Below are positions 1-9,497 of a stretch of DNA of 64,000 nucleotides, one piece after another. The notes below the pieces were generated by a model. It saw only the letters and a program-made list of their open reading frames with translations, was not told the DNA's origin and did not search any database. The position numbers were made by a program, and so were the translations under genes. The first letter of the stretch is position 1; every line of letters starts with the position of its first letter. The DNA comes from Methylomonas rosea (GTDB taxonomy: Bacteria > Pseudomonadota > Gammaproteobacteria > Methylococcales > Methylomonadaceae), in assembly GCF_024505055.1 (NCBI RefSeq), contig NZ_JANIBL010000017.1, forward strand, positions 1-64,000, written 5' to 3'.

Positions 1-465
1 CGTGCCGCCGCGCCGCAACGCCGCCTGGAGGCTGTCGCCCGTTTGCGAGCCTCGGGGATTCCAGTGGGGGTGATGGTGGCGCCGCTGATTCCGGTGTTGA
101 CCGATTATGAACTGGAAACCATCGTCATTGCGGCTCACAAGGCAGGCGCGCAGAGCGTGCAATACATCCTGCTGCGTTTGCCCCTGGAAACTGCGGACTT
201 ATTCGAAGAATGGCTGCAACAAAACTATCCGCTGAAAGCCGAACATGTGATGAATCGGGTGCGGGATAGCCGGGGAGGTAAAGCCTACGACGCGGCGTTT
301 CATCAACGTCAAACCGGCAGTGGCAGTTATGCCGATCTGATCGCGCAACGTTTCAAGTTGATTACTAAAAAGTTGGATTTCGCGCGTTCACTACCGCTGC
401 TACGCAGTGATTTGTTCCGCCCGCCAAACTTAGGCGGACAGATGAGTTTCGATTTTTTCGATTGA
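1..465 (+). CDS. PA0069-family radical SAM protein, C-terminal part (5' end outside window)
   Basis: The reading frame is open from the first base of the window, so this is the 3' part of a longer gene. The visible ~154 residues include a segment rich in hydrophobic strands (IPVGVMVAPLIPVLTDYELE) and the end SFDFFD. Both fit the C-terminal half of the PA0069/Rv2578c-type radical SAM family, in which the cysteine cluster is near the N-terminus and so is not seen here. The substrate of this family is not established. It ends 8 bases before the convergent gene on the other strand. Family assignment rests on recognition of the C-terminal sequence only. Confidence 0.7.
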   Translation, partial: RAAAPQRRLEAVARLRASGIPVGVMVAPLIPVLTDYELETIVIAAHKAGAQSVQYILLRLPLETADLFEEWLQQNYPLKAEHVMNRVRDSRGGKAYDAAFHQRQTGSGSYADLIAQRFKLITKKLDFARSLPLLRSDLFRPPNLGGQMSFDFFD

Positions 466-473
466 ACTCGGCG

Positions 474-845
474 TCAGGCTTCGTTTTCCTCTTCTTCCCG
501 TCTTTCCAGCAAGCCTTGCTCACGGATCATCGCTTTAAAACCTTTCATCACCGGCCGGGAAATCGCGGTTTCTGCCATCAAGCGTTTTTCGTAAATTAGA
601 TTTTTCAAGGCTTCGTCGTTTTCGTTGGCGCGGGCGGTCTCGATCAAAGGATGCAGACCGGCTTCCAGAATTTGTCCAGGCAAGTGTTTGACGCAATCGT
701 ACAGCAGCCCCATCACCACCTTTTCTGTGGGACGCATTTTGCATTTGCCGTCGATGATTTTCAGCATCACCGTCACCGCGCAATCGACGTGGATGGGGCT
801 TAATGGATGGCTGTTCACCCATTGCTGAACGTGTTCGGGCGTCAT
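474..845 (-). CDS. Conserved hypothetical protein, partner of the NifX-like gene
   Basis: I do not recognise this 123-residue protein. It looks mainly helical, has no signal peptide or membrane segment, and ends in an acidic tail (ERREEEENEA). It has two cysteines, near residues 22 and 50. Its ATG overlaps the stop of the upstream NifX-like gene by four bases (ATGA), so the two are almost certainly co-transcribed and translationally coupled. By association it may work with the cofactor-binding NifX-like protein, but there is no direct evidence of function. Confidence 0.75.
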   Translation of the reverse strand: MTPEHVQQWVNSHPLSPIHVDCAVTVMLKIIDGKCKMRPTEKVVMGLLYDCVKHLPGQILEAGLHPLIETARANENDEALKNLIYEKRLMAETAISRPVMKGFKAMIREQGLLERREEEENEA

Positions 846-1210
846 CCTATCTCCTCGCCGGCAGCGGTGCGTTTGGCATAGTCCAGCAAGGATTCCTCCA
901 CCGCCGCATAGGCGTACTCCGCCACTGCGCGGACGCCGATAGCATGCACTTTTGCGGTCGGACCGTCACCGATGCGCGCCACGAACACCGCATAACAGTC
1001 TTTAATGGTTTCCAAAATGCCGGGCATTGCGGACTCGTCGGCATGCTGGCCCAGACAGTAATTGGCTACTTCGCGGGTTTCCAGTAACTCGCAGGCGGTT
1101 TCGGTAACGCTATACACCGAAAACTGCTTGGCGTGGCCGAAATGTTCGTTGATGGAAATGTTGTCTTTGGTGGCGACGGCCAGTTTTAACGGAAACTCAG
1201 TCATGCGCAT
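842..1210 (-). CDS. NifX/NifB-like (dinitrogenase iron-molybdenum cofactor family) protein
   Basis: A 122-residue protein of the family that binds iron-molybdenum cofactor or its precursors (NifX, NafY, and the C-terminal domain of NifB). The hallmark is the N-terminal strand followed by INEHFGHAKQFSVY, and a later VFVARIGDGPTAKV segment. No other nif genes are visible, so a role in nitrogenase assembly cannot be claimed; many members act in unknown metal-cluster processes. There are two in-frame ATGs (1210 and 1204); neither has a clear ribosome site, so the start is uncertain by two codons. It is coupled to the downstream unknown gene. Confidence 0.8.
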   Translation of the reverse strand: MRMTEFPLKLAVATKDNISINEHFGHAKQFSVYSVTETACELLETREVANYCLGQHADESAMPGILETIKDCYAVFVARIGDGPTAKVHAIGVRAVAEYAYAAVEESLLDYAKRTAAGEEIG

Positions 1211-1378
1211 TCGTGTGTTTAGATTTCATGTGATGGCTCTTGCTTAGGTTTGGTTGACCCCAAGCAAGACCAATACCAAATGCGGCTAAGGCCTTATTTT
1301 CCGGGTTGTAGCGAGGGCGAGTCCGGGGAAAGGGGCAAGGTTTTGTCGAGTTTGCGACAAGCGTCGCCGACAAACGGC

Positions 1379-2773
1379 CTAGTCTTCGTGCTTTTTTAAT
1401 GTGGTGCCGGCCGGCTTGAAGGTGTGCAAATCTACCAATGGCTCAGTACCCTGAGCGGCGCAACCCCAATTCAATTGTTGATCCTGGGTGAAGCGCTTGC
1501 CTAACTGCCAGGCAATTTCGGCGCGGGCCAGTTCCACGCCCAGGTAAAAGGCATGGCCGCCGTCGGTTTCGACATGTAGCTTGGGATAAAGATCAAACGG
1601 GTCTTGTGCGGTGTGCAGGCCATCGCGGTTAAACACATGAATACCGTCGCTGCTGACTTGAATGCGGTAGCTGGGGTCTTTGATTTCCGCTGCTAAACTT
1701 TCAATTTCCTCACGGCTATTCAAAAATGGCGAGCTGTCGTGCACGGTCAGCAAGTCCGGCGCGATGTGTTTGGGCAGGGTGTTGTGCTGCTTGGCCGTGT
1801 ACATGATGCGGCGGGCGCTGTCGGCTTCTTTGATCGCGCGGCGCGCGTGCTTGCTCACTTCGGTAGCCAAAATATGGTTGATATTCAGCTCCGAGCAAAT
1901 CCCCAACAGCATCGCATTGATGCCGGAGGTGTCGGCGTGGGTCAGTTCGGTGAGATTGCCGACGCCCATCATCATTTCCACCTCCGGGTAGCGGCGGCGG
2001 AATTCATGATTGCGGACGATGGAATCCGTAAAACCAAAGTGGATCGGATCAAGGATGGGATCGACGACGAAGGCGCGGTTCTTCGCGCTCAAGATTTCGA
2101 TGGCTTTATCCAGTGTACTCAAGTCGCCGTGGGTTTCTGGGATCAGAATCGGCGTGGTTGCCACTTCCTCGGCAATCCACAGGCTTCTTGCGGTCAGGCT
2201 GAGCATGTAGTCGGCGCCGGCTTGGCCACCGGCCAGCAAATCGGCGTCTTCCAGAGAATCGATGCTGACGGTGAAGCCTTCTTGTTTTAATGTGCGGATG
2301 CTCTCGGCCAGATGCGGAAACGGCGTGCCGGGCAGGCAGCCGATGTCTATCACATCGGCGCCGTTGGCTTTATAGTAGTAGGCGCGCTCGATGACTGCCT
2401 CGACGCTGATGCTAGGTGCGTCGGTAATTTCAGCGAAAATTTTGGTTTGGTATTGGCTGAGGTCGTAATGCTGAGCAGCCATGCCAAAATGCTGCGGCAG
2501 ATCCTTGATTTCTTCCGGGCCGCGTTCAAACGGCACGCCGAAATGCTGCCGCAGCGATTCCAGATCACCGCGACAGCGACCCGGCAAAATCACCCGATCA
2601 GCCCCTTGTGCGTCGGGCATGCGGCGGATGATCATGTCGCTGGTAATCAGCGCGGCTACGGTCACGCCCATCACATACACTTTGTATTGGAAATCCGGTT
2701 GCATTTTTTCCAATACCTGCCGAACTTGCTTCTCCGCCAGTCGGCCGGTGACGAACAGAATGCGCTCGGTCAT
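1379..2773 (-). CDS. Dihydropteroate synthase-related protein (DUF6513), methanopterin-associated
   Basis: A 464-residue member of the archaeal-type dihydropteroate synthase-related family. The N-terminal ~110 residues form the DUF6513-like part (MTERILFVTGRLAEKQVRQV); a pterin-binding TIM-barrel follows from about residue 120 to 390 (NGADVIDIGCLPGTPFPH, FTVSIDSL, AFVVDPILDPIHFG). In methylotrophs such genes are found among those for tetrahydromethanopterin synthesis and C1 transfer, so a role in making or handling that cofactor is likely; the exact reaction is unknown to me. Its ATG overlaps the stop of the upstream flavoprotein gene by four bases, giving a two-gene operon. Confidence 0.85.
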   Translation of the reverse strand: MTERILFVTGRLAEKQVRQVLEKMQPDFQYKVYVMGVTVAALITSDMIIRRMPDAQGADRVILPGRCRGDLESLRQHFGVPFERGPEEIKDLPQHFGMAAQHYDLSQYQTKIFAEITDAPSISVEAVIERAYYYKANGADVIDIGCLPGTPFPHLAESIRTLKQEGFTVSIDSLEDADLLAGGQAGADYMLSLTARSLWIAEEVATTPILIPETHGDLSTLDKAIEILSAKNRAFVVDPILDPIHFGFTDSIVRNHEFRRRYPEVEMMMGVGNLTELTHADTSGINAMLLGICSELNINHILATEVSKHARRAIKEADSARRIMYTAKQHNTLPKHIAPDLLTVHDSSPFLNSREEIESLAAEIKDPSYRIQVSSDGIHVFNRDGLHTAQDPFDLYPKLHVETDGGHAFYLGVELARAEIAWQLGKRFTQDQQLNWGCAAQGTEPLVDLHTFKPAGTTLKKHED

Positions 2774-3306
2774 AGACTGGCCAGTCGGGCCTTGACCGCA
2801 GCGATTAGTTGCTCGACATCATCAACGACCTGCGTGTAAGGGAAACTGCGAATTTTATCGGTTGCTTCCAGATCAATGGGGCGCGGATAGACCATGAATT
2901 TTTTCTTGCCGGGCGCCGTGGTTTCAATTTCCGGCATCGTATCGCAAGGGTAGACGATACTGGGCACGCGGCATTTGCCGGCCTGGGAATACAGGTTGGT
3001 CACCAATGAATCGGCGATGCCCAGCACGCATTTGGCGATGGTATTGGAGGTAGTGGGGGCCATCACAAAGGTGTGGTAATAGCCTTTATAAAACAAGCCG
3101 ACCGGCGGCGCGGAGGCGGCTTTATCGCGATAGACCGGCATTTTGGCCTTGATGTCGTCCAGGCGGATGCCGTACATTTTCAACACTTCCTCGCCGGCCT
3201 GACTCAAATACAAATCGACGTTGTCCAGCGTCAGCATGAATTCGAGACATTCTTCGATATAGTGTCCTGAGCCGGTAATAGCCCAAGCAAGACGCGGCGT
3301 GGTCAT
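2770..3306 (-). CDS. Archaeal-type flavoprotein (AfpA/DmrB-like dihydromethanopterin reductase family)
   Basis: A 178-residue flavoprotein of the fold seen in phosphopantothenoylcysteine decarboxylase and in the bacterial DmrB/archaeal AfpA group. It starts with a flavin-binding strand-loop (LAWAITGSGHYIEEC) and has the cofactor-contact segment MAPTTSNTIAKCVLGIADSL around residues 80-100. Relatives in methylotrophs reduce dihydromethanopterin to tetrahydromethanopterin, which carries C1 units in formaldehyde oxidation. Pairing with the dihydropteroate synthase-related gene supports that role. Whether it is the true reductase or an electron-transfer homologue cannot be decided from sequence alone. 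Confidence 0.8.
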   Translation of the reverse strand: MTTPRLAWAITGSGHYIEECLEFMLTLDNVDLYLSQAGEEVLKMYGIRLDDIKAKMPVYRDKAASAPPVGLFYKGYYHTFVMAPTTSNTIAKCVLGIADSLVTNLYSQAGKCRVPSIVYPCDTMPEIETTAPGKKKFMVYPRPIDLEATDKIRSFPYTQVVDDVEQLIAAVKARLASL

Positions 3307-3385
3307 GGTGTATGCATTAGTTTTGGGGACGGGGCATTATACGTGAAGACGGCGGCTAATCGACCATTCAGCCTTGTCCAATGAC

Positions 3386-3401
3386 ACATGAGCCTGAGCG
3401 A
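3386..3401 (+). repeat. Left inverted repeat of the insertion sequence
   Basis: ACATGAGCCTGAGCGA; its exact reverse complement is at 4739-4754. Confidence 0.85.
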
Positions 3402-3460
3402 GGCGCTGTATTTCCACCGTGAGATGAGCCTGGAAGCGCGAAAGTTGGGATCATGGAGAC

Positions 3461-4717
3461 ATGATCGTGACGTTACAGACTCAAGGACTAAAAACGCTGG
3501 CACAAGTGCAAGCCTTTGTTTCCAGCAACCAAGCTATTTCGTTTACGCTGACGGATCGGGTCGCCGCTTATGGCTGGATGACCGATACGCTCAAGCAGTT
3601 TCATTACGCCCGCTGTACCCGCACTAACAAAGGTGTATTGCGCCAATACCTGGGCAAGATGACCGGCTTATCGCGAGCACAGGTCGCACGCTGTATCAAA
3701 CAATTCAGCGATGACGGCGTGATCCAGGATAAGCGGCGGGCGCCCGCCGTGCCGTTTGTGAAGCGTTACACCACGGAAGACATTCGCTTGCTGGCCGAAA
3801 TGGATGCGCTGCATGGCACCGTCTCCGGCACAACCACGCGTAAGCTGTGCGAGCGGGCGTTCAAGGTACATGGGGACACCCGCTTTTAACGGTTGGCGGG
3901 GATTTCCAACGGCCATCTCTACAACCTGCGCCAGCACAAGACTTACCAGGCTAAACGGGGCTCCTTCGATAAAACTCGCCCGACCAAAGTTAACATCGGC
4001 GAGCGCCGAAAGCCCTCCCCGGACGGCAGTCCTGGCTACCTGCGCGTGGACAGCGTCCATCAGGGCGATCTGGACGGCATCAAAGGCGTGTATCTGATCA
4101 ACGCCGTGGATGAGGTCACCCAATTTCAGGCGGTGTTTGCCGTGGAGCGCATCAGCGAAGCCTTTTTGCTGCCGGTACTGGAAGCCATGATGGATGCGTT
4201 CCCGTTTGTGACTAAGAGCTTTCATTCCGATAACGGCTCGGAATATATCAATCACCAAGTGGCGAAATTGCTGGAGAAATTGCGTATCGAGCAGACCAAA
4301 TCGCGTTCGCGCAAGACCAACGACAATGCGCTGGCGGAGAGCAAAAATGCTTCGACCGTGCGCAAATATCTCGGTTATAGCCACATTCCCCAACAGTTTG
4401 CCAGCCAAGTGAATGCCTTCACCGTCGAGGTGCTATCGCCGTATCTGAACTTCCACCGCCCCTGCCACTTTCCAAAGGAATATCAGGATAAAAAAGGCAA
4501 AATTCGCAAACGCTACTGCTATCAGGACATGATGACGCCCTATGAAAAATTCCGCTCATTGCCCGAGGCAAAAGGCTATCTCAAGCCGGGAGCCTCGTTT
4601 GAAAAATTGGACGCATTGGCCGCCCAATGCAGCGATAATGATGCCGCCCAACACCTCAATAAGGCCAGGGCAGAACTCTTTCAATCAATCAACAAATCCC
4701 AACAAAGCGCCGCCTAA
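3461..4717 (+). pseudogene. Transposase (integrase core domain), interrupted by one in-frame stop
   Basis: Two open stretches, 3461-3889 and 3893-4717, lie in the same frame and are separated only by TAA at 3887-3889. Reading through gives a single protein of about 418 residues: an N-terminal helix-turn-helix (TGLSRAQVARCIKQF), then an integrase core with the acidic triad in VDSVHQGD, FHSDNGSEY and NALAESKN, then a C-terminal tail (HFPKEYQDKKGKIRKRY). The context TRF-stop-RLAGIS suggests a single-base change, for example GAA to TAA. A good ribosome site (GGAG) precedes ATG 3461. Frameshifting is excluded because the frame does not change. Confidence 0.85.
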
Positions 4718-4738
4718 ATCATTTCTCATCAATCCCCT

Positions 4739-4754
4739 TCGCTCAGGCTCATGT
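4739..4754 (-). repeat. Right inverted repeat of the insertion sequence
   Basis: TCGCTCAGGCTCATGT, the exact reverse complement of 3386-3401, 22 bases after the transposase stop codon. Confidence 0.85.
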
Positions 4755-4947
4755 CTGGATTGGAAAATACTCATTCGCCGGTAATACGGTCCTGTCTGTC
4801 GCTCATGCGTCGACATAGATAGTCTGGTTTGTTGTATGAATTCATGAATTTGTAAGATTGGGCTTACAATATTGCTTTAATTCGGCTGGCTTGGTTTGCC
4901 GATAGATTATTGGTTTTCGACCTTAAACAGCCTATTTCATTGCCACG

Positions 4948-6570
4948 ATGGACAGTTTACATTTTTCAGAACAGCACAGCGCTGATGCTCAATTAAAACC
5001 GCACATTATCGTGTTTGCCGGTGCCAAGAGCGGGGTCGGTAAGACCAGTGTGGTGGCTAATGTAGCGGCAGCGATGGCAATGCGCGGCAAGCGCGTTTGT
5101 GTATTGGACGTCGATACCGGTCTGTCGAATATCAACACATTACTCGGGCTGCGGCCGGCGCACCGTTTGGAGCAGCTGCTATTCGGCGAAAAAACGATTG
5201 CTGAGGTTTTGCTGAAGACCGGCGAGGATGTGGGCGTGTTGTCCGCCGTAAGCTTAATTGGCGGCGCACCTGTTTCTGCCGCGCAGATGACTAAGCTGAC
5301 GGAAGCGTTGACCGAGCTGGAAGCGCAATTTGATTATTTTTTGATCGACACCGCCGCGACGCATACCGAAACCGTATTGCGCTTTATCGAGCTGGCGCAA
5401 TCTACGTTTTTAGTGGTCAGCGGTGATCCGGCGGCGCTAACCGATGCTTTTGCATTACTGAAGACCTTAAATTCCCGCCAGTATTCGGGCAGCCTGCGCG
5501 TCGTTGTGAATCAGGCTGTCGATTATCCGGCCGCGACCGATATCTATCGGCGCTTTGCGGCCGTGGCGGAAAAGTGTTTGCAACTTAAGGTGGAGTACGG
5601 CGGCTTTGTCATTCGGGACGAGAATCTGCCCAAAGCCGTGGCTTTGCAAATGTCGGTGGTGGATTTAGCCGCCAATTCCCCGGCCAGCCGTTGTTTGTTT
5701 GCATTGGCGGATAATATTATCAAGCACATCGGCAGCGAAATGGCCGGCACCGGGCTGTTGGATTACTGGCAAGCCTTGTTAACCCCCGCGCCGTTCAAGC
5801 ATGCGGTGGCCGATACTGCCGAGAGCGAACCGACTGCGGCGGGTAATTCCTGGCTTGCAGGCGACAAAGCAGAGCTTAGTGTCAGTGAGTTGAGCCGGCG
5901 ACTGTTGTCGGCGATGAAACATCAATTGCTCGATCAACCGGATCTGGAGCGCTTTACCGGCGAATTTGTAGAAGCCTATTGCGAGCAGTTCGGCCGTTTT
6001 CCGAATACCTTCAAACAGCTGTTTTATCGCTGGCTGGAAACCGAAAATTACGCCGAGCCCAGGCTAATCGAGTTGGTCACCACATTAGAAGCCTTGCAGG
6101 CGATGCGTTATCAACGGCCGATGTTCAGCCTGGAAGAAAATGCGGCCCGATTAGTAGCGCAGTTGCAAGGGCAGCGGGAACAGCATAAAGACTTGGTGGA
6201 GCAGTTATGCGCGGCTTATCGGCAGTCTTTTCACGAAGAGCTGTTCGATGCCGAACAGGTCTTGCTGGAACGCATGCAAGCCGAGGAGTTCACTGAACAG
6301 CGTTTCGAAAAATTGCTGGAAAAATTGCGGGACAGCTTTCAGGCCCGCTTCAAGCGGCCTTACCAAAGCCGGCACGAACTGGCGCTGGCATCCGCTGTCG
6401 AGGCTTTAAATGTGATGGGCGTCGATCAACAAAATTTGCAAGACGAAATTACTATGCTGATGCACGGTTTTCAGCTATTGGGTTCGCGGCGGGAAAAGTT
6501 GCTGACTGCTCTCAACGCCTTGCAAAATTCCGATTTGCCGCTCGTAGCCTCGGCCGTCCGGGATAATTGA
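4948..6570 (+). CDS. MinD/ParA-family ATPase with long helical C-terminal region
   Basis: A 540-residue protein. Residues ~18-265 form a MinD/ParA/FlhG-like P-loop domain with a deviant Walker A (AGAKSGVGKTSVVAN), the DVDTGLSNINTLLG switch region and a Walker B-like FLIDTAA. Residues ~300-540 are predicted helical, rich in Leu, Gln, Glu and Arg, and match no family I know. Such ATPases usually position structures at a pole or midcell. The P-loop part resembles FlhG/FleN, but no flagellar genes lie nearby. The start is the first ATG in frame and has only a weak ribosome site. A 230-base gap separates it from the insertion sequence. Confidence 0.75.
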   Translation: MDSLHFSEQHSADAQLKPHIIVFAGAKSGVGKTSVVANVAAAMAMRGKRVCVLDVDTGLSNINTLLGLRPAHRLEQLLFGEKTIAEVLLKTGEDVGVLSAVSLIGGAPVSAAQMTKLTEALTELEAQFDYFLIDTAATHTETVLRFIELAQSTFLVVSGDPAALTDAFALLKTLNSRQYSGSLRVVVNQAVDYPAATDIYRRFAAVAEKCLQLKVEYGGFVIRDENLPKAVALQMSVVDLAANSPASRCLFALADNIIKHIGSEMAGTGLLDYWQALLTPAPFKHAVADTAESEPTAAGNSWLAGDKAELSVSELSRRLLSAMKHQLLDQPDLERFTGEFVEAYCEQFGRFPNTFKQLFYRWLETENYAEPRLIELVTTLEALQAMRYQRPMFSLEENAARLVAQLQGQREQHKDLVEQLCAAYRQSFHEELFDAEQVLLERMQAEEFTEQRFEKLLEKLRDSFQARFKRPYQSRHELALASAVEALNVMGVDQQNLQDEITMLMHGFQLLGSRREKLLTALNALQNSDLPLVASAVRDN

Positions 6571-6579
6571 GACGGCGCT

Positions 6580-7281
6580 TTAGGCGCGCGCGCAAACCCA
6601 GACATCAACTTTGCCTGCTCCGGCTTGTTTTAGCGCGGCGGCCAGTGCCGAGGCGGTAGCGCCGGTGGTCATTACATCATCAATAATTGCGACATGTTGA
6701 AACGTCAGGGGCCTCACAATCTTGAAGGCCAGGCGCATGTTTTTCCGGCGCTGCTTGGCCGGTAAGCCGGTTTGATGGCCGGTATCGCGCTGGCGAACGC
6801 AGCTACGTAAATCCAGCGGAATGCCGAGTTGCCGGGACAAATGCCGGGCAATTTCTATCGACTGATTGAAGCCGCGTTCTCTGTAGCGTTTGGGGTGCAG
6901 CGGTACGGGTAGCAGGCAATCCGGCAATTCCGCGCTATCGGCAATATGCTCGGCCAGCAAGGCTGCCATTAAGCGGGCGTTTTTATAATCGTTGGCGAAC
7001 TTTAATTGGCCGATTAAATAGCGCATCTGGCTTTGGTACAAAAACGGCGCATAGGTCTCGTCGAAGGCCGGCGATTTCTGCAGGCAACGGCCACAGAGTT
7101 GCGGCACATCGATTGCGGTTTCGAAGTGTTCTCCGCAGCGGTAACAGCAAGACAGGTTACGCGGCAGGTCGGTCAAGCAGCCCAGGCACAAATCCAAATC
7201 GCCATATCCCGGACTTCCACATAACACACAACGTGGCGGCAGCAATTTCTTCTGTATAATGTTCAGCCAGTTGTTTACCAT
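6580..7281 (-). CDS. comF: ComF-family amidophosphoribosyltransferase-like protein
   Basis: A 233-residue ComF family protein. The N-terminal ~85 residues hold a zinc-ribbon-like set of cysteines ([32 protein letters not shown]). The C-terminal part is a phosphoribosyltransferase fold with the PRPP-binding loop [18 protein letters not shown] near residues 195-212. ComF is needed for DNA uptake in naturally competent bacteria, although its reaction is unproven. It converges with the ATPase gene with a 9-base gap and diverges from bioB. Its ATG (7279-7281) lies inside the candidate BirA operator. Confidence 0.9.
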   Translation of the reverse strand: MVNNWLNIIQKKLLPPRCVLCGSPGYGDLDLCLGCLTDLPRNLSCCYRCGEHFETAIDVPQLCGRCLQKSPAFDETYAPFLYQSQMRYLIGQLKFANDYKNARLMAALLAEHIADSAELPDCLLPVPLHPKRYRERGFNQSIEIARHLSRQLGIPLDLRSCVRQRDTGHQTGLPAKQRRKNMRLAFKIVRPLTFQHVAIIDDVMTTGATASALAAALKQAGAGKVDVWVCARA

Positions 7282-7303
7282 AATTTTAAATATAGGTTGA
7301 TAA
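7271..7303 (+). promoter_or_regulatory. Candidate BirA (biotin repressor) operator between comF and bioB
   Basis: Two 9-base half sites, TTGTTTACC (7271-7279) and GGTTGATAA (7295-7303), face each other across a 15-base AT-rich spacer. The arrangement and sequence match the enterobacterial BirA operator pattern TTGTAAACC-N15/16-GGTTTACAA imperfectly. It is 44 bases upstream of the bioB ATG and covers the comF start. A birA gene with an N-terminal winged helix is present at 35.9 kb. Confidence 0.7.
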
Positions 7304-7347
7304 GTCGGCTAGCGCCGCTGTTGCCCTTAAACTCGGAGATTATCAGA

Positions 7348-8337
7348 ATGTCTGCAAGCCAGAAACCCTTGGAGTCAGCGGCTACCATCCGTCACGACTG
7401 GCAATTACACGAAGTCGAAGCCTTGCTGGCGCTACCGTTTAACGATCTGATTTTTCAGGCGCAAAGCGTGCATCGAGTGTATTTCGATCCTAACGAGGTA
7501 CAGGTTAGCAGTCTGTTGAGTATCAAGACCGGTTCCTGTTCCGAGGATTGCGGATATTGCCCGCAAAGTGCGCGCTACGATTCCGACTTAAATCCGGAAG
7601 CCTTGATGCCGGTTGACGCCGTATTAAAAGCCGCGCAGCAAGCCAAAGAGCAGGGCGCATCGCGGTTTTGCATGGGCGCAGCGTGGCGTAGCCCGAAGGA
7701 CAGAGACATCGAAAGAGTCGTGGAAATGGTGCAGGGCGTCAAGGCGCTGGGTATGGAAACCTGCGTGACATTGGGTATGCTCAGCGACAAGCAAACGCAA
7801 GCCTTGAAAGACGGCGGCCTGGATTATTACAACCACAATCTGGACACTTCGGAAGACTATTATTCCGAAATAATTACCACCCGGACCTATCAAGACCGCC
7901 TGGATACGCTGGAGCGGGTGCGTGATGCCGGTATTAACGTCTGCTGCGGCGGGATTGTCGGGATGGGCGAGTCTGCAACCGACCGCGCGAAATTGCTGTT
8001 GCAACTGGCGAATATGCCTAAGCATCCGGAAAGTGTGCCGATCAACATGCTGGTGCAAGTCGAAGGCACGCCGCTGCACGGCACTGAAGCGCTGGATCCC
8101 ATCGTTTTCGTGCGCACCATCGCTGTCGCCAGGATTCTGATGCCGCAATCGCGGGTGCGCTTGTCGGCTGGCCGCAAAGCGATGAGCGACGAGATGCAGG
8201 CTTTGTGTTTCCTGGCCGGCGCTAATTCGATTTTCTACGGCGATAAGCTGCTGACCACAGATAACCCGATGACCAACCACGACCAGCAGTTGTTCGAGCG
8301 TTTGGGTGTGCGGATGGGTGGATCAAGTTACGCCTGA
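7348..8337 (+). CDS. bioB: Biotin synthase
   Basis: Radical SAM enzyme that inserts sulfur into dethiobiotin, the last step of biotin synthesis. The 329-residue protein has the cluster motif C64-x3-C68-x2-C71 (CSEDCGYC) and the conserved YYNHNLDTS and RLSAGR segments. The frame is open to an upstream TTG at 7297, but the ATG at 7348 is preferred because GGAG (7335-7338) is correctly spaced before it and the upstream codons overlap the probable operator. First gene of bioB-bioF-bioH-bioC-bioD; its TGA overlaps the bioF ATG by one base. Confidence 0.96.
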   Translation: MSASQKPLESAATIRHDWQLHEVEALLALPFNDLIFQAQSVHRVYFDPNEVQVSSLLSIKTGSCSEDCGYCPQSARYDSDLNPEALMPVDAVLKAAQQAKEQGASRFCMGAAWRSPKDRDIERVVEMVQGVKALGMETCVTLGMLSDKQTQALKDGGLDYYNHNLDTSEDYYSEIITTRTYQDRLDTLERVRDAGINVCCGGIVGMGESATDRAKLLLQLANMPKHPESVPINMLVQVEGTPLHGTEALDPIVFVRTIAVARILMPQSRVRLSAGRKAMSDEMQALCFLAGANSIFYGDKLLTTDNPMTNHDQQLFERLGVRMGGSSYA

Positions 8338-9497
8338 TGGTCAACGCTTTCTACGACTTTGCTGGTGAACTGCGGCGACTGGAGCAGGATAATCTGTATC
8401 GGCGCCGTCGCGTTGTCGACGGTCCGCAAGACATTAAGCTGAATGCCGATGGCCGGCAGCTGATCAATTTTTGCAGCAATGACTATTTGGGTTTGGCTAA
8501 TCATCCGGAGGTGAAGGCGGCGTTTAAGGCCGGCGTCGATAGTTACGGCGTCGGTAGCGGCTCCGCGCATTTAATCTGCGGGCATAGTAATGCGCATCAT
8601 GCCTTGGAAGAAGAGTTGGCTGCGTTTACCGGGCGCGATAGGGCCTTGCTGTTTTCTACCGGCTATATGGCGAATCTAGGTGTAATTTCTGCTCTGCTGG
8701 GACGCAGTGATACGGTGTTGGAGGACCGCTTGAATCATGCTTCGTTGCTGGACGGCGGCTTGTTGTCGCGGGCGCGTTTTCAGCGCTATCGGCATGCCGA
8801 TGTCGAGGACTTACAGGCCAAGCTGTCGAATGCTGCCAGCAAGGCCATGGTGGTCAGCGACGGTGTGTTCAGCATGGATGGCGATTTGGCGCCGCTACCG
8901 GCCATGGTCGAGTTGGCGGAACGGCATCATGCCGGTTTGCTGGTCGATGACGCCCATGGTTTTGGCGTGTTGGGGAAAAATGGCGGCGGCGTGGTTGAGC
9001 ATTTCGGTTTGAGTCAAAACCAGGTGCCTATCCTAATCGGCACACTGGGTAAGGCTTTCGGGACCTTCGGGGCGTTTGTGGCCGGTTCCGAGGACTTGAT
9101 CGAGATGTTGATTCAAAAAGCCCGGAGTTATGTGTTCACGACCGCACTGCCGGCGGCTGTGGCTGAAGCGACTCGCGCCAGTCTGCGTTTGCTGCAAGTG
9201 GAGTCCTGGCGCCGCGAACAACTGCAAAATCTGATCGGCCGTTTCCGACAAGGTGCGCAGCAGCAAGGCTTGGAACTAATGGACTCTTTTACCGCGATTC
9301 AACCTGTTCTGATCGGCGACAGCGGCCAAACCGTCGCGGCTAGTCAGCGCTTGCTGGAGCAAGGGTTTTGGGTCAGCGCGATTAGGCCGCCGACTGTGCC
9401 GGCCGGCAGCGCTCGCTTGCGGATCACTTTTTCTGCTAATCACACAGAACAGCAGGTCGATGCCCTGTTGGCGGCATTGGCTAAGGCTTTTTCATGA
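8337..9497 (+). CDS. bioF: 8-amino-7-oxononanoate synthase
   Basis: PLP enzyme that condenses pimeloyl-ACP (or -CoA) with L-alanine. The 386-residue length is normal for the family. Visible motifs are [13 protein letters not shown] near residue 45, the [12 protein letters not shown] aspartate region, and the PLP lysine in [13 protein letters not shown] near residue 240. The start ATG shares a base with the bioB stop; the end overlaps the bioH start by four bases, indicating translational coupling. Confidence 0.95.
   Translation: MVNAFYDFAGELRRLEQDNLYRRRRVVDGPQDIKLNADGRQLINFCSNDYLGLANHPEVKAAFKAGVDSYGVGSGSAHLICGHSNAHHALEEELAAFTGRDRALLFSTGYMANLGVISALLGRSDTVLEDRLNHASLLDGGLLSRARFQRYRHADVEDLQAKLSNAASKAMVVSDGVFSMDGDLAPLPAMVELAERHHAGLLVDDAHGFGVLGKNGGGVVEHFGLSQNQVPILIGTLGKAFGTFGAFVAGSEDLIEMLIQKARSYVFTTALPAAVAEATRASLRLLQVESWRREQLQNLIGRFRQGAQQQGLELMDSFTAIQPVLIGDSGQTVAASQRLLEQGFWVSAIRPPTVPAGSARLRITFSANHTEQQVDALLAALAKAFS

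Larger units (their letters stand above)
3377..4763 (+). mobile_element. Insertion sequence with rve-type (DDE) transposase, family not assigned
   Basis: The transposase region is flanked by a perfect 16-base inverted repeat (ACATGAGCCTGAGCGA, left 3386-3401, right complement 4739-4754). The match continues outward imperfectly to TCCAAT on both sides, which I use as approximate ends. I could not identify a clean target duplication. The element sits between the leftward methanopterin operon and a rightward ATPase gene. The transposase carries an internal stop, so this copy is probably inactive unless helped in trans. Confidence 0.8.

Noticed and set aside
1739..2290. 183-codon frame antisense to the dihydropteroate synthase-related gene
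   Set aside because: Shadow of the coding strand; no family features.
7624..8280. Long frame antisense to bioB
   Set aside because: Lies wholly within bioB and has no recognisable domain or ribosome site.
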